Notes under the pieces: generated by a model | The model's database searches: none | Told to the model about the DNA's origin: nothing | What the model saw: the letters and a program-made list of their open reading frames with translations, nothing else | Position numbers and translations under genes: made by a program | From: Microbacterium oryzae | Lineage (GTDB): Bacteria; Actinomycetota; Actinomycetes; Actinomycetales; Microbacteriaceae | DNA: 64,000 nucleotides | Assembly: GCF_030406385.1 (NCBI RefSeq) | Contig: NZ_JAUEPM010000001.1 | Span: 186,001 to 250,000, forward strand | Reading direction: 5' to 3' | In this document: positions 27,695 to 37,383 of the stretch, piece by piece | Position numbering within the stretch: position 1 is the first letter of the stretch | How the letters are laid out: each line of letters opens with the position of its first letter

Positions 27695-28299
27695 GCGGCG
27701 CCCGGAGTCTGCGGCATCTTCAGCGGGATGAGGTCGCGCGGGGGCATGGGCGTGCCGCCGCGGACGACGACGATGGAGCGGAAGAGGTCCTCGACCCGGG
27801 CCGCGGCCTCCGGGTCACTCGTCGCGCGCCCGCCGATCACGCCGCGCAGGAACCAGCGAGGGCCATCCACGCCGATGAAGCGCGCGAGGCGCTTCTCGGC
27901 GCCACCGCCGCCGGCGACGACGGGCACCTCGGCGAGCAGTTCGGCACCCAGCGGGCCCTCGCGCTCCTCGACGCGGCCACCCTGCTGGCGCACCTGGTCG
28001 CGGATCTGGTCGCGGGTCTCATCCCACAGGCCGGTGGAGCGCGGCGCCGCGAACGGCTGAACCTGCAGCGTGGAGTCGGCGTAGTCCAGCCCGACCGCGA
28101 CGATGCGCTTGGACTGCTCCTCGACCTCCAGGCGGAGGTTCAGACCCTCCCGAGGCAGGATCTTGACGCCGCCGAGATCGATGTACGGGCGGACGGGGTT
28201 CGCCTCGCTCTCGTCGAACGGCCCCTCCTCGGCGCGGTTGCGCGTGGGCGCCTCCGCGGGTGCGGTGTCGTCGCCGTGCTGAACGGACTCGTCGCTCAT
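27691..28299 (-). CDS. DUF3710 family protein
   Basis: 202 residues. An acidic N terminus is followed by a soluble domain with [20 protein letters not shown], a [12 protein letters not shown] stretch and [20 protein letters not shown], matching the DUF3710 family known beside dut in actinobacteria. No enzymatic motif is visible. ATG 28299 overlaps the dut stop (ATGA), and the stop overlaps the next start. Confidence 0.85.
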   Translation of the reverse strand: MSDESVQHGDDTAPAEAPTRNRAEEGPFDESEANPVRPYIDLGGVKILPREGLNLRLEVEEQSKRIVAVGLDYADSTLQVQPFAAPRSTGLWDETRDQIRDQVRQQGGRVEEREGPLGAELLAEVPVVAGGGGAEKRLARFIGVDGPRWFLRGVIGGRATSDPEAAARVEDLFRSIVVVRGGTPMPPRDLIPLKMPQTPGAA

Positions 28300-28745
28300 G
28301 CCACTCCTCGTGTCTGATAGCCGGTCGATCCGAACCCGCCGGCCCCGCGCGCGGAGTCGGACAGGTCGTCGACCGGGATGAATCGCGCGCGCGTCACGGG
28401 CATGACGATGAGCTGGGCGATGCGGTCGCCCTCGTCGACGCGGTACGGCTCGCGCTGATCGGTGTTGAGCAGGGCGACCTTGATCTCGCCCCGGTAGCCG
28501 GCGTCGACGGTGCCCGGCGCGTTCACGATGGTGATCCCGTGCTTCGCGGCCAGTCCGCTGCGCGGCACCACGAATGCGGCGTATCCCTCGGGCAGGGCGA
28601 TCCGCACGCCGGTGCCGACCAGAGCGCGCTCCCCCGGCGCCAGAGTCAGCGACTCTGCGGCTACGAGATCGGCTCCGGCGTCGCCGGCATGCGCGTAGGC
28701 CGGAGCCTCGGATGCCACAATGGGGACGTCCACGATATCGGTCAC
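28296..28745 (-). CDS. dut: dUTP diphosphatase
   Basis: 149 residues, a trimeric dUTPase that hydrolyses dUTP to dUMP, preventing uracil incorporation into DNA. Motifs in order: HAGDAGADL (1), PRSGLA (2), [18 protein letters not shown] (3), GDRIAQLIV (4) and [10 protein letters not shown] (5), all intact. Start GTG 28745, with TACCCT on the minus strand six bases upstream, suggesting a leaderless transcript. Only 12 bp separate it from the divergent DUF3093 start. Confidence 0.95.
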   Translation of the reverse strand: MTDIVDVPIVASEAPAYAHAGDAGADLVAAESLTLAPGERALVGTGVRIALPEGYAAFVVPRSGLAAKHGITIVNAPGTVDAGYRGEIKVALLNTDQREPYRVDEGDRIAQLIVMPVTRARFIPVDDLSDSARGAGGFGSTGYQTRGVA

Positions 28746-28757
28746 GCAACGAGGGTA

Positions 28758-29261
28758 ATGCAGAACACAGTGTCGTCCCCGAATCGCGCGTCCGCTCAGG
28801 GCGCCACCTACCGCGAGCGGCTCTCGCCCTCGCTCTGGCTCCTCGGCGCGGCGGCGATCGTCGCGCCGATGGTCGCGCTCGTCTTCGTGCGCATCGACCC
28901 GGCCATCTCGCTCGTGCTCGGCGTGGCCGCCGCCGTCGGGCTCATCACGCTGCTCCTGGCCGCTTCGCCCGTCGTGGCGGTGGCCGACGGCCGCCTGCGC
29001 GCTGGCCGGGCGCGGATCGAGGTGGAGCATCTGGGAGAGCCCGTCGCGCTCTCGGGTGAGGAGGCGCGGAATGCGCGCGGCGCGGGGCTCGATCCTCGGG
29101 GCTGGTATCTCGTGCGAGGCGGGATCGATCCGGTGGTGGTCATCCCGGTGACCGATCCCGACGACCCCGTCACGTCGTGGACGATCTCCACGCGCACCCC
29201 GGACCGCCTCGCGGCGGCCGTGGTGCGCGCGCAGATCACGCAGCGCAGTCGCGGCAGATGA
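28758..29261 (+). CDS. DUF3093 family membrane protein
   Basis: 167 residues with two adjacent hydrophobic segments near residues 27-70, then a soluble domain including [20 protein letters not shown] and [16 protein letters not shown], as in the DUF3093 family found opposite dut in actinobacteria. Function unknown. ATG 28758 lies only 12 bp from the divergent dut start. Its 3' end overlaps the DUF4193 gene tail-to-tail by 26 bp. Confidence 0.85.
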   Translation: MQNTVSSPNRASAQGATYRERLSPSLWLLGAAAIVAPMVALVFVRIDPAISLVLGVAAAVGLITLLLAASPVVAVADGRLRAGRARIEVEHLGEPVALSGEEARNARGAGLDPRGWYLVRGGIDPVVVIPVTDPDDPVTSWTISTRTPDRLAAAVVRAQITQRSRGR

Positions 29262-29532
29262 GGCCCTCGGCCCCGTCGTGGTCGAGCTGCGAGCGGTGCT
29301 TCACGAGGAAGCAGCTCATGCAGGTGAACTCGTCATCCTGCGGCGGGAGCACGACGACGTCGAGCTCCACGTTGGAGAGGTCAGCCCCAGGAAGGTCGAA
29401 GCTCGAGGGGTTGTCAGCGTCCTCCGAGTCGATCGAGCCCGCGTTGTCGGGGCGGCGCGCCTTGAGCGCTTCGATCGACTCGTTGTTGTTGTCGTCTTCG
29501 CTCTTGCGCGGCGCGTCGTAGTCGGTTGCCAT
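29236..29532 (-). CDS. DUF4193 family small zinc-finger-like protein
   Basis: 98 residues, acidic, with a C-terminal pair of Cys motifs, [15 protein letters not shown] and LICRDCAA, that probably bind zinc. It fits DUF4193, a conserved actinobacterial family encoded next to DUF3093 and sepH. Function not established. ATG 29532 is the natural start. The last 26 bp overlap the end of the DUF3093 gene on the other strand. Confidence 0.88.
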   Translation of the reverse strand: MATDYDAPRKSEDDNNNESIEALKARRPDNAGSIDSEDADNPSSFDLPGADLSNVELDVVVLPPQDDEFTCMSCFLVKHRSQLDHDGAEGLICRDCAA

Positions 29533-29762
29533 CTGAAGGCGTCACTTCTTTCGTCATCGGGTGTTGCTGATCCCCGACGTCGGGCGGGGCGGCGATAGTT
29601 TGCACGACGACCGCGCCTTTCGCAAATGCTCAGCGCGTCGGCTCGCTGCGGGTCACCGTGCTCGCGATGAAACCCGCGGCGCGCCCGCCGTATTCCCAGC
29701 CCCGACGCCGTGCCCGTGAAAGCATGGCGGAACACCATGGGCATCGTGTGAGGAGCAGGAGC

Positions 29763-30770
29763 ATGGATCAGCTCACGATCGTGGGGACCGAGGACGGCAA
29801 GCTCGTCCTCGCGAACGAATCAGGGCAGCGCTTCACGCTCCCCGTCGACGACCTGCTGCGCTCCGAGCTGCGGCGCATCGACCGCGCGTCGCACCGCGAG
29901 GAGCCGCGCCCGCCCTCGGCGAGCCCGCGCGACATCCAGCAGCACATCCGCGCCGGCCTCACCGCCGAGCAGGTCGCCGAGCTCCTCGGCGCGAGCGTGG
30001 CCGACGTCCGCCGGTTCGAGAGCCCCGTGCTCGCCGAGCGCGAGCACATCGTGGGCCGCGCGCTCTCGGTTCCCGTTCTCATGGGCGCCGATCTCACGGG
30101 CGACCAGAACCCGACGTTCGGCGAGGCCATCCGCTCGAAGCTCGCCGATCTGCAGGCCTCGGGCGAGCGGTGGACGAGCTGGAAGGACGAGACCGGCTGG
30201 ATCGTCAAGCTCGAGTTCACGGCCGCCGAGGTCGATCACGACGCCCGGTGGAGCTTCGATCCGCGGCGCAGCGCCCTGGCGCCCCTGAACGCCGATGCGA
30301 CGCAGCTGTCCCGGCAGGGGCCGATGCCCGAGGGCCTCATCCCGCGGCTGCGGGCACTCGACACCGCCGAGACGGCGGACGACGACCGGTTCGACTCGGC
30401 GGCCTTCGGCCCGCGCCGCACGCCCGAGCAGGAGGGGGCGACGGACGGCATGACCCGCGCCATCCCGTCGGTGCGCGAGGCCGCGACGAAGCACGCGCCG
30501 AATGCCGACGCTCCGAACGCGGAGACCGCCGACCTGCTCGAGGCGCTGCGCCGCCGCCGCGGGCAGCGCGAGAGCGCGCCGGTGATGGAGTCGGAGGAGA
30601 GCACCACGGAGGAGCCGAGCTCTCCCGTGGTCATCCTCGACGGGGGCGAATCCGGCCGCCGCTCGGAGCCGGAGGCGAACCCGGCCGAGCACGGCGGCTC
30701 GCGCCGACGCGGGCGCACGTCGATGCCCTCGTGGGATGAGATCGTCTTCGGAGCGCGCGCCGACGACTGA
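29763..30770 (+). CDS. sepH: septation protein SepH
   Basis: 335 residues. The first 170 or so match the SepH/DUF3071 domain (LTIVGTEDGKLVLANE near the start, then a helix-turn-helix-like segment with AGLTAEQVAELLGASVADVRRFE). The rest is a disordered acidic tail ending in a conserved-looking RRGRTSMPSWDEIVFG. In Streptomyces SepH binds FtsZ and stimulates Z-ring assembly. ATG 29763 is preceded by GAGGAG. The neighbours DUF4193-DUF3093-dut are the usual actinobacterial context. Confidence 0.9.
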   Translation: MDQLTIVGTEDGKLVLANESGQRFTLPVDDLLRSELRRIDRASHREEPRPPSASPRDIQQHIRAGLTAEQVAELLGASVADVRRFESPVLAEREHIVGRALSVPVLMGADLTGDQNPTFGEAIRSKLADLQASGERWTSWKDETGWIVKLEFTAAEVDHDARWSFDPRRSALAPLNADATQLSRQGPMPEGLIPRLRALDTAETADDDRFDSAAFGPRRTPEQEGATDGMTRAIPSVREAATKHAPNADAPNAETADLLEALRRRRGQRESAPVMESEESTTEEPSSPVVILDGGESGRRSEPEANPAEHGGSRRRGRTSMPSWDEIVFGARADD

Positions 30771-30776
30771 TCCGGT

Positions 30777-30796
30777 GGATGGCCGCGCGGCCATCC
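30777..30796. terminator. short hairpin between sepH and the phosphatase-family gene
   Basis: An 8-bp stem GGATGGCC with GGCCATCC and loop GCGC, between the convergent stops at 30770 and 30802. Confidence 0.45.
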
Positions 30797-30801
30797 GACG
30801 C

Positions 30802-31926
30802 TCAGCCCGCGTACGCGCCGAGCCGGATGAGCGGGACGGTCATCTCCTCCGGCGTGATGGAGCCGTGCTGGCCCACCATGAGCTGCGGCCGCTTGTCGGC
30901 GAGACGGTCGTCGTAGAACGCCCAGAGGCCCCGCGCCGCGACGAGCACGTCGCCGATGCGTGGGGACACGGCCTCGTCGACCCGGCCGAAGAGCCCCGCC
31001 GCGACCGCCTCGTCGCGGGTGGCGATGTCGGCGGTGCGCTCGGATTGCGCGCGCCAGGTCGCGGCCACGGCGTCCGCGTCCGCGCCGTCGTCGAGGTACA
31101 GGTGCAGCATCCGCGGCTCTCCGCCGATGTGGGCGACGCCGTCGAGGCGCGGGTCGCCGTCGCGGAGCAGCACGTGCCGATGGGGCGGCACGTCGACCAT
31201 TCCGTGGTCGGCGGTGACGAGCACGCCGACGCCCGCCGGCACCGCGGCGGCGAAGGCCGCGTCGATCTCCTCGAGCGCCGCGATCCACGCGTCGGAGGCG
31301 ACGCCGTGGCGGTGGCCGGCCTTGTCGGCCTCCGGCAGATAGCAGTACACGAACGAGCCCGGCTCTGACGCCGCGAGCGCGTAGGCCGTGGTGATCCGAG
31401 CGCGCACCGCGTCCTCCGGCACGTAGCGCGCGCCGCGCAGCACGGCGCCGGTGAAGCCGCTGCGCTCGTACTCCGCCAGTCCCACCGCGAACGCGGGGCG
31501 TCCCTGCACCGCCGCGCGCTCGAACACGGTCGAGGCGCGCTGCCAGGCAGCGGGGTCCAGTCCATCGCGCTCGTAGCCGTTGAGCTGGTTGACGAGCCGC
31601 CCGCGCGCGGGGTCGAGGACTCGGTAGCCGGCGAGGCCGTGCTCCCCCGGCCATGCCCCGGTGAGGGTGCTCGAGAGCGCCGCGGCCGTGGTCGAGGGGA
31701 AGACGCTGCGCGCGACGTCCCTCCTGGCCATCGCGCTCCCGAGGCGCCGCGCGTGCCCGGCGTGGGCGCGCAGCTGGATGGCGCCGAGCCCGTCGATGAC
31801 GACGACGACCGTCGATCTCGCGGGGGCGAGCCAGGTCCCGGTGCCGTCGAGGGAGCGCAGCGTCTCGTCCGCGATCTCGGTGAGGCTCCGGGCGTTCGCA
31901 GGGCCCGACGGTACGATGAGGGACAT
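30802..31926 (-). CDS. alkaline phosphatase superfamily (nucleotide pyrophosphatase-like) protein
   Basis: 374 residues of the phosphodiesterase/nucleotide pyrophosphatase clan. Metal and nucleophile motifs: VVVVIDGLG near residue 40 (Asp), SVFPSTTAAALSS near 75 (Thr nucleophile position), LPEADKAGHRHG (Asp/His) and VTADHGMVDVP (Asp/His). No signal peptide is obvious. The substrate is unknown; relatives hydrolyse phosphodiesters or pyrophosphates. ATG 31926 starts the gene, divergent from parC. Confidence 0.88.
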   Translation of the reverse strand: MSLIVPSGPANARSLTEIADETLRSLDGTGTWLAPARSTVVVVIDGLGAIQLRAHAGHARRLGSAMARRDVARSVFPSTTAAALSSTLTGAWPGEHGLAGYRVLDPARGRLVNQLNGYERDGLDPAAWQRASTVFERAAVQGRPAFAVGLAEYERSGFTGAVLRGARYVPEDAVRARITTAYALAASEPGSFVYCYLPEADKAGHRHGVASDAWIAALEEIDAAFAAAVPAGVGVLVTADHGMVDVPPHRHVLLRDGDPRLDGVAHIGGEPRMLHLYLDDGADADAVAATWRAQSERTADIATRDEAVAAGLFGRVDEAVSPRIGDVLVAARGLWAFYDDRLADKRPQLMVGQHGSITPEEMTVPLIRLGAYAG

Positions 31927-32022
31927 CCGGGCCAGTCTCCCACAGCGGGGGCGCTCGTCCTCCGCGCCCGCGGCGCCGACGACAGGTGGCCGGAGTTCCG
32001 TCCCACCCGAGGAGAGGGCTGA

Positions 32023-34470
32023 ATGGCGCGCAAGCAGGCATCCGACGCCGCATCTGTCGACGAGCGCATCGAGGACATCGACCTCGAGTCGGAGATGCAG
32101 GGGTCGTACCTCGAGTACGCGTACTCCGTCATCTACTCGCGAGCCCTCCCCGACGCGCGCGACGGGCTGAAGCCCGTGCAGCGGCGCATCCTCTACCAGA
32201 TGGCGGAGATGGGCCTGCGCCCCGACCGCGGCCATGTGAAGAGCGCCCGCGTCGTGGGCGAGGTGATGGGAAAGCTCCACCCCCATGGCGACACCGCGAT
32301 CTACGACGCCCTCGTGCGCCTCGCGCAGGACTTCGCCCTGCGCGTGCCGCTCGTCGACGGCCACGGCAACTTCGGCTCCCTCGACGACGGCCCCGCCGCC
32401 GCCCGCTACACGGAGGCACGCCTCACCTCGGCGGCGATGGCGATGACCGAGGACCTCGGCGAGGACGTCGTCGACTTCGTACCCAACTACGACGGGCAGT
32501 TCCAGCAGCCCGACGTGCTGCCGGCCGCGTATCCGAACCTCCTCGTCAACGGCACGACCGGCATCGCGGTCGGGATGGCCACGAACATGGCCCCGCACAA
32601 CCTCACCGAGGTCGTGGCGGCGGCGAACTTCCTCATCGAGAACCCCGAGGCCACCCTCGACCAGCTCATGGAGTTCGTGCCGGGCCCCGACTTCCCCTCC
32701 GGCGGCATCGTCGTCGGGCTCGACGGCATCCGCGACGCCTACGAGACGGGGCGCGGGGCCATCAAGGTGCGCGGCAAGGTCTCCGTCGAGCAGATCGGCC
32801 CGCGCCGCACCGGCATCGTCGTCACCGAGCTGCCGTACATGGTCGGGCCCGAGCGCGTCATCGAGAAGCTCAAGGACGCCGTCCAGTCGAAGAAGCTGCA
32901 GGGCATCAGCGACGTCACCGACCTCACCGACCGCAACAACGGGCTGCGCATCGTCATCGGGGTGAAGACCGGGTTCGACCCGCAGGCGGTCCTCGAGCGG
33001 CTCTACCGGCTGACACCACTCGAGGACTCCTTCAACTTCAACAACGTCGCCCTCGTCGGCGGCCGCCCTCACACGCTCGGCCTCGTCGAGCTCCTCCGCG
33101 TCTACGTCGACCACCGCATCGAGGTCGTCACGCGGCGCAGCCGCTACCGCCTCGCGCGGCGCCAGGAGCGACTGCACCTCGTGCGCGGTCTGCTCGTGGC
33201 CATCCTCGACATCGACGAGGTGATCCAGGTCATCCGCTCGTCGGACGACTCCGAGCAGGCCCGCGCGCGCCTGTGCCAGGTGTTCGACCTCGACGACGTG
33301 CAGGCCGAGTACATCCTCGAGCTGCGTCTGCGGCGTCTGACCAGGTTCTCGCGCATCGAGCTCGAGAAGGAACGCGACGAGTTGCTCGCCGAGATCGCGC
33401 ACCTCGAGGAGCTGCTGGGGTCGGACACGCTGCTGCGCCGTCAGGTGGCAGCCGAGCTCGACGCCGTGGTGGACAAGTACGGCACGCCACGCCGCACGCT
33501 GCTCATGAACGGCAAGCCCGCAGCCACCCGCTCGCGCCAGAGCGCTGATGTCGATCTCCAGATCGCCGACGGTCCGACGCTCGTGGCGCTGTCCACGACC
33601 GGCCGCGCCGTGCGCGTCGAGGTTCCGGAGGGCCAGCAGCTGACCGCACCGTCCCGACGCAGCAAGCACGACGCCATCCTGTCCACCGTGTCGACCACTG
33701 TGCGCGGCGAGGCCGGCGCGCTGACGAATCGCGGCCGGCTGGTGCGGTTCCACCCCGTCGACCTTCCGTCGGTGCCGGCGACCTCGGTGCAGCTGGGCGT
33801 GGGGGTGAAGCTCCACGACTACATCGGGCTCGCCGACCGGTCCGAGCGCGTGATCGGCCTCGTCGCGCTCGACGACACAACGCCGATCGCGCTCGGCACC
33901 GCACAGGGCGTCGTGAAGCGCGTGGTCCCGGCGACGGTGCCCGCGAAGCCCGAGATGGAGGTCATCGCCCTCAAGCCGGGCGACGAGGTTGTCGGCGCGG
34001 CCCCCGCGCCCGACGAGGCCGAGCTCGTGTTCGTCACGACCGACGCGCAGCTGCTGCGCTTCCCCGCCGCGACGGTGCGCCCGCAGGGGGCGAGCGCGGG
34101 TGGGATGGCCGGGGTGAAGCTGAGCGCGAAGGGCACGGCGCTCTTCTTCGGCGCCGCCTCCGGCGATGACACCGTGGTGGTGACGGTCTCCGGCTCCGAG
34201 GGGATGATCGCGGGCGCCGACATCGGGCGCGCGAAGATCTCGGACTTCTCGGAGTTCCCCGCGAAGGGCCGCGCGACCGGTGGGGTGCGCGCACACGGGT
34301 TCCTTCGCGGCGAGGACCGGCTCACCCTCGCGTGGGTCGGCCCGGACCCCGCTCTCGCCGTCGATGCGACGGGATCGGTGCGGAAGCTGCCGCAGACCCT
34401 CGCCAAGCGCGACGCATCCGGTCAGCCCCTCGACGCGGTGGTGTCGTCGATCGGCCGCACGCTGGTGTAG
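32023..34470 (+). CDS. parC: DNA topoisomerase IV subunit A
   Basis: 815 residues of the type IIA topoisomerase A family. The [18 protein letters not shown] region contains the quinolone-resistance area, followed by [15 protein letters not shown] and the catalytic Tyr in [10 protein letters not shown]. The C-terminal beta-pinwheel lacks the GyrA box (QRRGGKG type), which favours ParC over GyrA. The partner parE lies convergent just downstream. Its role is decatenation of daughter chromosomes. GAGAGG precedes ATG 32023. Confidence 0.9.
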   Translation: MARKQASDAASVDERIEDIDLESEMQGSYLEYAYSVIYSRALPDARDGLKPVQRRILYQMAEMGLRPDRGHVKSARVVGEVMGKLHPHGDTAIYDALVRLAQDFALRVPLVDGHGNFGSLDDGPAAARYTEARLTSAAMAMTEDLGEDVVDFVPNYDGQFQQPDVLPAAYPNLLVNGTTGIAVGMATNMAPHNLTEVVAAANFLIENPEATLDQLMEFVPGPDFPSGGIVVGLDGIRDAYETGRGAIKVRGKVSVEQIGPRRTGIVVTELPYMVGPERVIEKLKDAVQSKKLQGISDVTDLTDRNNGLRIVIGVKTGFDPQAVLERLYRLTPLEDSFNFNNVALVGGRPHTLGLVELLRVYVDHRIEVVTRRSRYRLARRQERLHLVRGLLVAILDIDEVIQVIRSSDDSEQARARLCQVFDLDDVQAEYILELRLRRLTRFSRIELEKERDELLAEIAHLEELLGSDTLLRRQVAAELDAVVDKYGTPRRTLLMNGKPAATRSRQSADVDLQIADGPTLVALSTTGRAVRVEVPEGQQLTAPSRRSKHDAILSTVSTTVRGEAGALTNRGRLVRFHPVDLPSVPATSVQLGVGVKLHDYIGLADRSERVIGLVALDDTTPIALGTAQGVVKRVVPATVPAKPEMEVIALKPGDEVVGAAPAPDEAELVFVTTDAQLLRFPAATVRPQGASAGGMAGVKLSAKGTALFFGAASGDDTVVVTVSGSEGMIAGADIGRAKISDFSEFPAKGRATGGVRAHGFLRGEDRLTLAWVGPDPALAVDATGSVRKLPQTLAKRDASGQPLDAVVSSIGRTLV

Positions 34471-34772
34471 CCCGGCGCGGCTGTCGCCGGGCGCGGGGGC
34501 GTGTGCCGTCCGATGCGCGGGATGGATGACGTCTGATGCGCGGATAGGCCGGCCGGAGCGCCCGAACCTCGGAGGATCGCGCTTCCCCAGGACGCGAAGC
34601 GGCAGAACCCTCCGGGGTAAGCGCCATTCTCCGGAGTCAGGGCCGGCGTCGCGGCCCCTCACGCACCAGACGATGTCGTCTCGCCGGCGCGACACGAAAA
34701 ACCGCGGAAAGCCGTGTCACCTCGGCGAGACGACATCGTCTGATGGACCCGCGCCCGGCGCGCCGGTCCGTG
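34471..34772. other. 302-bp intergenic region between parC and parE
   Basis: No gene is visible here. The right half holds the long inverted repeat at 34667-34742; the left half shows nothing distinctive. Confidence 0.6.
34667..34742. repeat. nested inverted repeat between parC and parE
   Basis: Two 30-base arms (34667-34696 and 34713-34742) pair with three mismatches: the outer 20 bases match perfectly and the inner ACACG/CGTGT pairs too. The loop is 16 bases, A-rich. Each arm also contains its own palindrome (AGACGA-TG-TCGTCT and AGACGA-CA-TCGTCT). This may be a bidirectional terminator, a REP/MITE-like dispersed element or a protein-binding site. It lies 30 bp from the parE stop. Confidence 0.7.
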
Positions 34773-36854
34773 TCAGACGTCGATCGCCTCGCGGTCCAGG
34801 CGGTCTGCGGAGTCGATGATGAACTCCCGGCGCGGGGCGACCTCGTTGCCCATCAGCATCTCGAACACGCGGCCGGCGGCCTCGGCGTCCTCCATGCGCA
34901 CGCGGCGCAGCAGGCGGCCGTCGCGCTGCATGGTGGTCTCCGCGAGCTGATCGGCGTCCATCTCGCCGAGGCCCTTGTAGCGCTGGATCGGCTCCTGCCA
35001 CCGCTTGCCCTGCTTGCGCAGGCGAGCGAGGAGCCTGTTGAGCTCGCCATCCGAGTACGTGTAGATGGTCTCGTTGGGCTTGGAACCCGGGTGCATCACG
35101 ATCACGCGGTGCAGCGGCGGCACCGCCGCGTACACGCGCCCGTGCTCGATGAGCGGGCGCAGGTAGCGGTAGAACAGCGTCAGCAGCAGCGTGCGGATGT
35201 GCGCGCCGTCGACATCCGCATCGCTCATCATGATGACCTTGCCGTAGCGCGCCGCGTCGATGTCGAAGGTGCGCCCGGAGCCGGCGCCGATGACCTGGAT
35301 GATCGACGCGCACTCCGCGTTCGACAGCATGTCGCCGATCGAGGCCTTCTGCGTGTTGAGGATCTTGCCGCGGATGGGCAGCAGCGCCTGGAACTCGCTG
35401 TCGCGCGCGCGCCGTGCGGTGCCGAGCGCGGAGTCGCCCTCGACGATGAACAGCTCGGAGTTCGACACGTCGTTCGAGCGGCAGTCGATGAGCTTGGCCG
35501 GCAGGGACGAGCTCTCCAGCGCGTTCTTGCGGCGCTGCGTCTCCTTGTGGGCACGCGCCGAGACACGGGCCTTCATCTCCGCGACGACCTTGTCGAGCAG
35601 CATCGACGTCTGGTTCTTGTCATCGCGCCGCGTGGAGGTGAAGCGCTCCTTCAGCCCCTCGCGGACCACCTTCGCCACGATCGCGCGCACCGCCGGCGTG
35701 CCGAGGACCTCCTTCGTCTGGCCCTCGAACTGCGGCTCTGGCACCGAGACGGTGAGCACGGCGGTGAGCCCGGCGAGCACGTCGTCCTTGTCGAGCTTGT
35801 CGTTCTGGCCGACCTTCAGCCGCCGCGCGTTCTTCTCCACCTCCGCGCGGATCTGCTTCAGCAGCTCCTGCTCGAAGCCCTGCTGGTGCGTGCCGCCCTT
35901 GGGCGTGGAGATGATGTTGACGAACGAGCGGATGATCGTGTCGTAGCCGGTCCCCCAGCGCAGCGCGATGTCGACCGTGCACTCGCGCTGCACCTCGGTG
36001 GAGCGCATGGAGCCGTCGGGCTGCAGCATCGGCACGGTCTCGGTGAACGACCCGGACCCCTGGAAGCGCCAGTCGTCGGTGACGGGCGCGTCGGTCGCGA
36101 GGAAGTGCACGAACTCGGAGATGCCGCCGTCGAACTTGTACGACGTCTCGCTCGGCTCCTCGCCGCGCTCGTCACGGATCACGATCTCGAGCCCGGGCAC
36201 GAGGAACGCGGTCTGCCGTGCGCGGGTGACGAGCTCGTCGACCTGGAACGCGGCGTCCTTCGTGAAGATCTGCCGGTCAGCCCAGTAGCGCACGCGCGTG
36301 CCGGTGACCCCGCGCGCGACCTTGCCGACGACCTGCAGCTCGCTGCGCTCCTCGAACGGCGAGAAGGGCGCGTCGGGGCTCGGCTGGCCCTGATCGGCGA
36401 AGCGGCCGGGCTCGCCACGGTGGAACGACATCGCCCACGTCTTGCCGCCGCGGTCGACCTCGACGTCCAGACGCTCGGACAGGGCGTTCACGACCGAGGC
36501 GCCGACGCCGTGCAGACCGCCCGAGGCGGCGTACGACCCGCCGCCGAACTTCCCGCCGGCGTGCAGCTTCGTGTAGACGACCTCGACGCCGGACAGGCCG
36601 GTGCGCGGCTCGACGTCGACCGGCACGCCGCGCCCGCGGTCCTGCACCTCGACGCTGCCATCGCCGCGCAGGATCACGTCGATGCGCGAGCCGTTGCCCG
36701 CGACGGCCTCATCGACGGCGTTGTCGATGATCTCCCAGAGGCAGTGCATGAGGCCGGGCGATCCGTTCGACCCGATGTACATGCCGGGACGCTTGCGGAC
36801 GGCCTCGAGGCCTTCCAGCACCTGGAGATGATGGGCGGAGTACTCGGAGGTCAC
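34773..36854 (-). CDS. parE: DNA topoisomerase IV subunit B
   Basis: 693 residues with the GHKL ATPase (EIIDNAVDEA for the Glu/Asn, SGGLHGVGASVVNALS for the ATP lid), the transducer domain, and the TOPRIM region ELFIVEGDSALGTARR with MMSDADVDGAHIRTLLLT. It pairs with the parC product; the two genes are convergent. A gyrB identity is possible, but the parC partner and location argue for ParE. The start GTG at 36854 is taken from the typical MTSEYSAHHLQVLEGLEAVR N terminus. Confidence 0.92.
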   Translation of the reverse strand: MTSEYSAHHLQVLEGLEAVRKRPGMYIGSNGSPGLMHCLWEIIDNAVDEAVAGNGSRIDVILRGDGSVEVQDRGRGVPVDVEPRTGLSGVEVVYTKLHAGGKFGGGSYAASGGLHGVGASVVNALSERLDVEVDRGGKTWAMSFHRGEPGRFADQGQPSPDAPFSPFEERSELQVVGKVARGVTGTRVRYWADRQIFTKDAAFQVDELVTRARQTAFLVPGLEIVIRDERGEEPSETSYKFDGGISEFVHFLATDAPVTDDWRFQGSGSFTETVPMLQPDGSMRSTEVQRECTVDIALRWGTGYDTIIRSFVNIISTPKGGTHQQGFEQELLKQIRAEVEKNARRLKVGQNDKLDKDDVLAGLTAVLTVSVPEPQFEGQTKEVLGTPAVRAIVAKVVREGLKERFTSTRRDDKNQTSMLLDKVVAEMKARVSARAHKETQRRKNALESSSLPAKLIDCRSNDVSNSELFIVEGDSALGTARRARDSEFQALLPIRGKILNTQKASIGDMLSNAECASIIQVIGAGSGRTFDIDAARYGKVIMMSDADVDGAHIRTLLLTLFYRYLRPLIEHGRVYAAVPPLHRVIVMHPGSKPNETIYTYSDGELNRLLARLRKQGKRWQEPIQRYKGLGEMDADQLAETTMQRDGRLLRRVRMEDAEAAGRVFEMLMGNEVAPRREFIIDSADRLDREAIDV

Positions 36855-37056
36855 GGTCTTCGATCATACTTTCGATCGCCTGTGCGGACGCCGCGACACT
36901 CCCCTGTGCCGGATGGCCGTGGCGCCCATCCTGAGGATCGCGTACGCGCAGAGCGAAACTGCCGTCATCCGGGCATGATTCGGAGCCCCGCGTGGTTTCA
37001 TACAGTGAATCGGAAGCGTCGAGACTCCTCGACAGGTTCGAACAGGGAGGCAGACC

Positions 37057-37272
37057 ATGACCGCGACATCCACGACCGAAGCCCCTGTCTCCTACCGTCT
37101 CACGGCGGCCGACCGCTGCGACAGCTGCGGTGCACAGGCCTACATCGCCGCTGAGGTGAACGGAAGCCAGCTGCTCTACTGCGCCCACCACGGCCGCAAG
37201 TACGAGGAGAAGCTGCGCGCCGTCGCCACCTCGTGGCTCGACGAGACGGCCCGCCTCGACCAGGCGGACTGA
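37057..37272 (+). CDS. DUF7455-type small zinc-ribbon protein
   Basis: 71 residues with a CDSCGAQAY...YCAHHGRKYEE pattern, a likely Cys/His zinc site. This small protein is widespread in actinobacteria with no known function. GGGAGG precedes the ATG and TACAGT about 50 bp upstream may be the -10. A strong terminator follows. Confidence 0.85.
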   Translation: MTATSTTEAPVSYRLTAADRCDSCGAQAYIAAEVNGSQLLYCAHHGRKYEEKLRAVATSWLDETARLDQAD

Positions 37273-37283
37273 TACCGGCTTCC

Positions 37284-37315
37284 GAAGCGCCCGTCCCTCC
37301 GGGGGCGGGCGCTTC
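37284..37315. terminator. terminator after the small zinc-ribbon gene
   Basis: The stem GAAGCGCCCG with CGGGCGCTTC, extended inward by further GC pairs, is followed by GTCGTT; it starts 12 bp after the stop. Confidence 0.8.
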
Positions 37316-37383
37316 GTCGTTCCCGGGCGGCTGGCCGGGGCCGCGTGCGCGGCCGCCAGCCCGGGCGGATGGCCGGGTGCGGC

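Noticed and set aside
30802..34695. 1297-codon reading spanning the phosphatase-family gene and the antisense of parC
   Set aside because: Only the last 374 codons encode a recognisable protein; the extension is antisense to parC.
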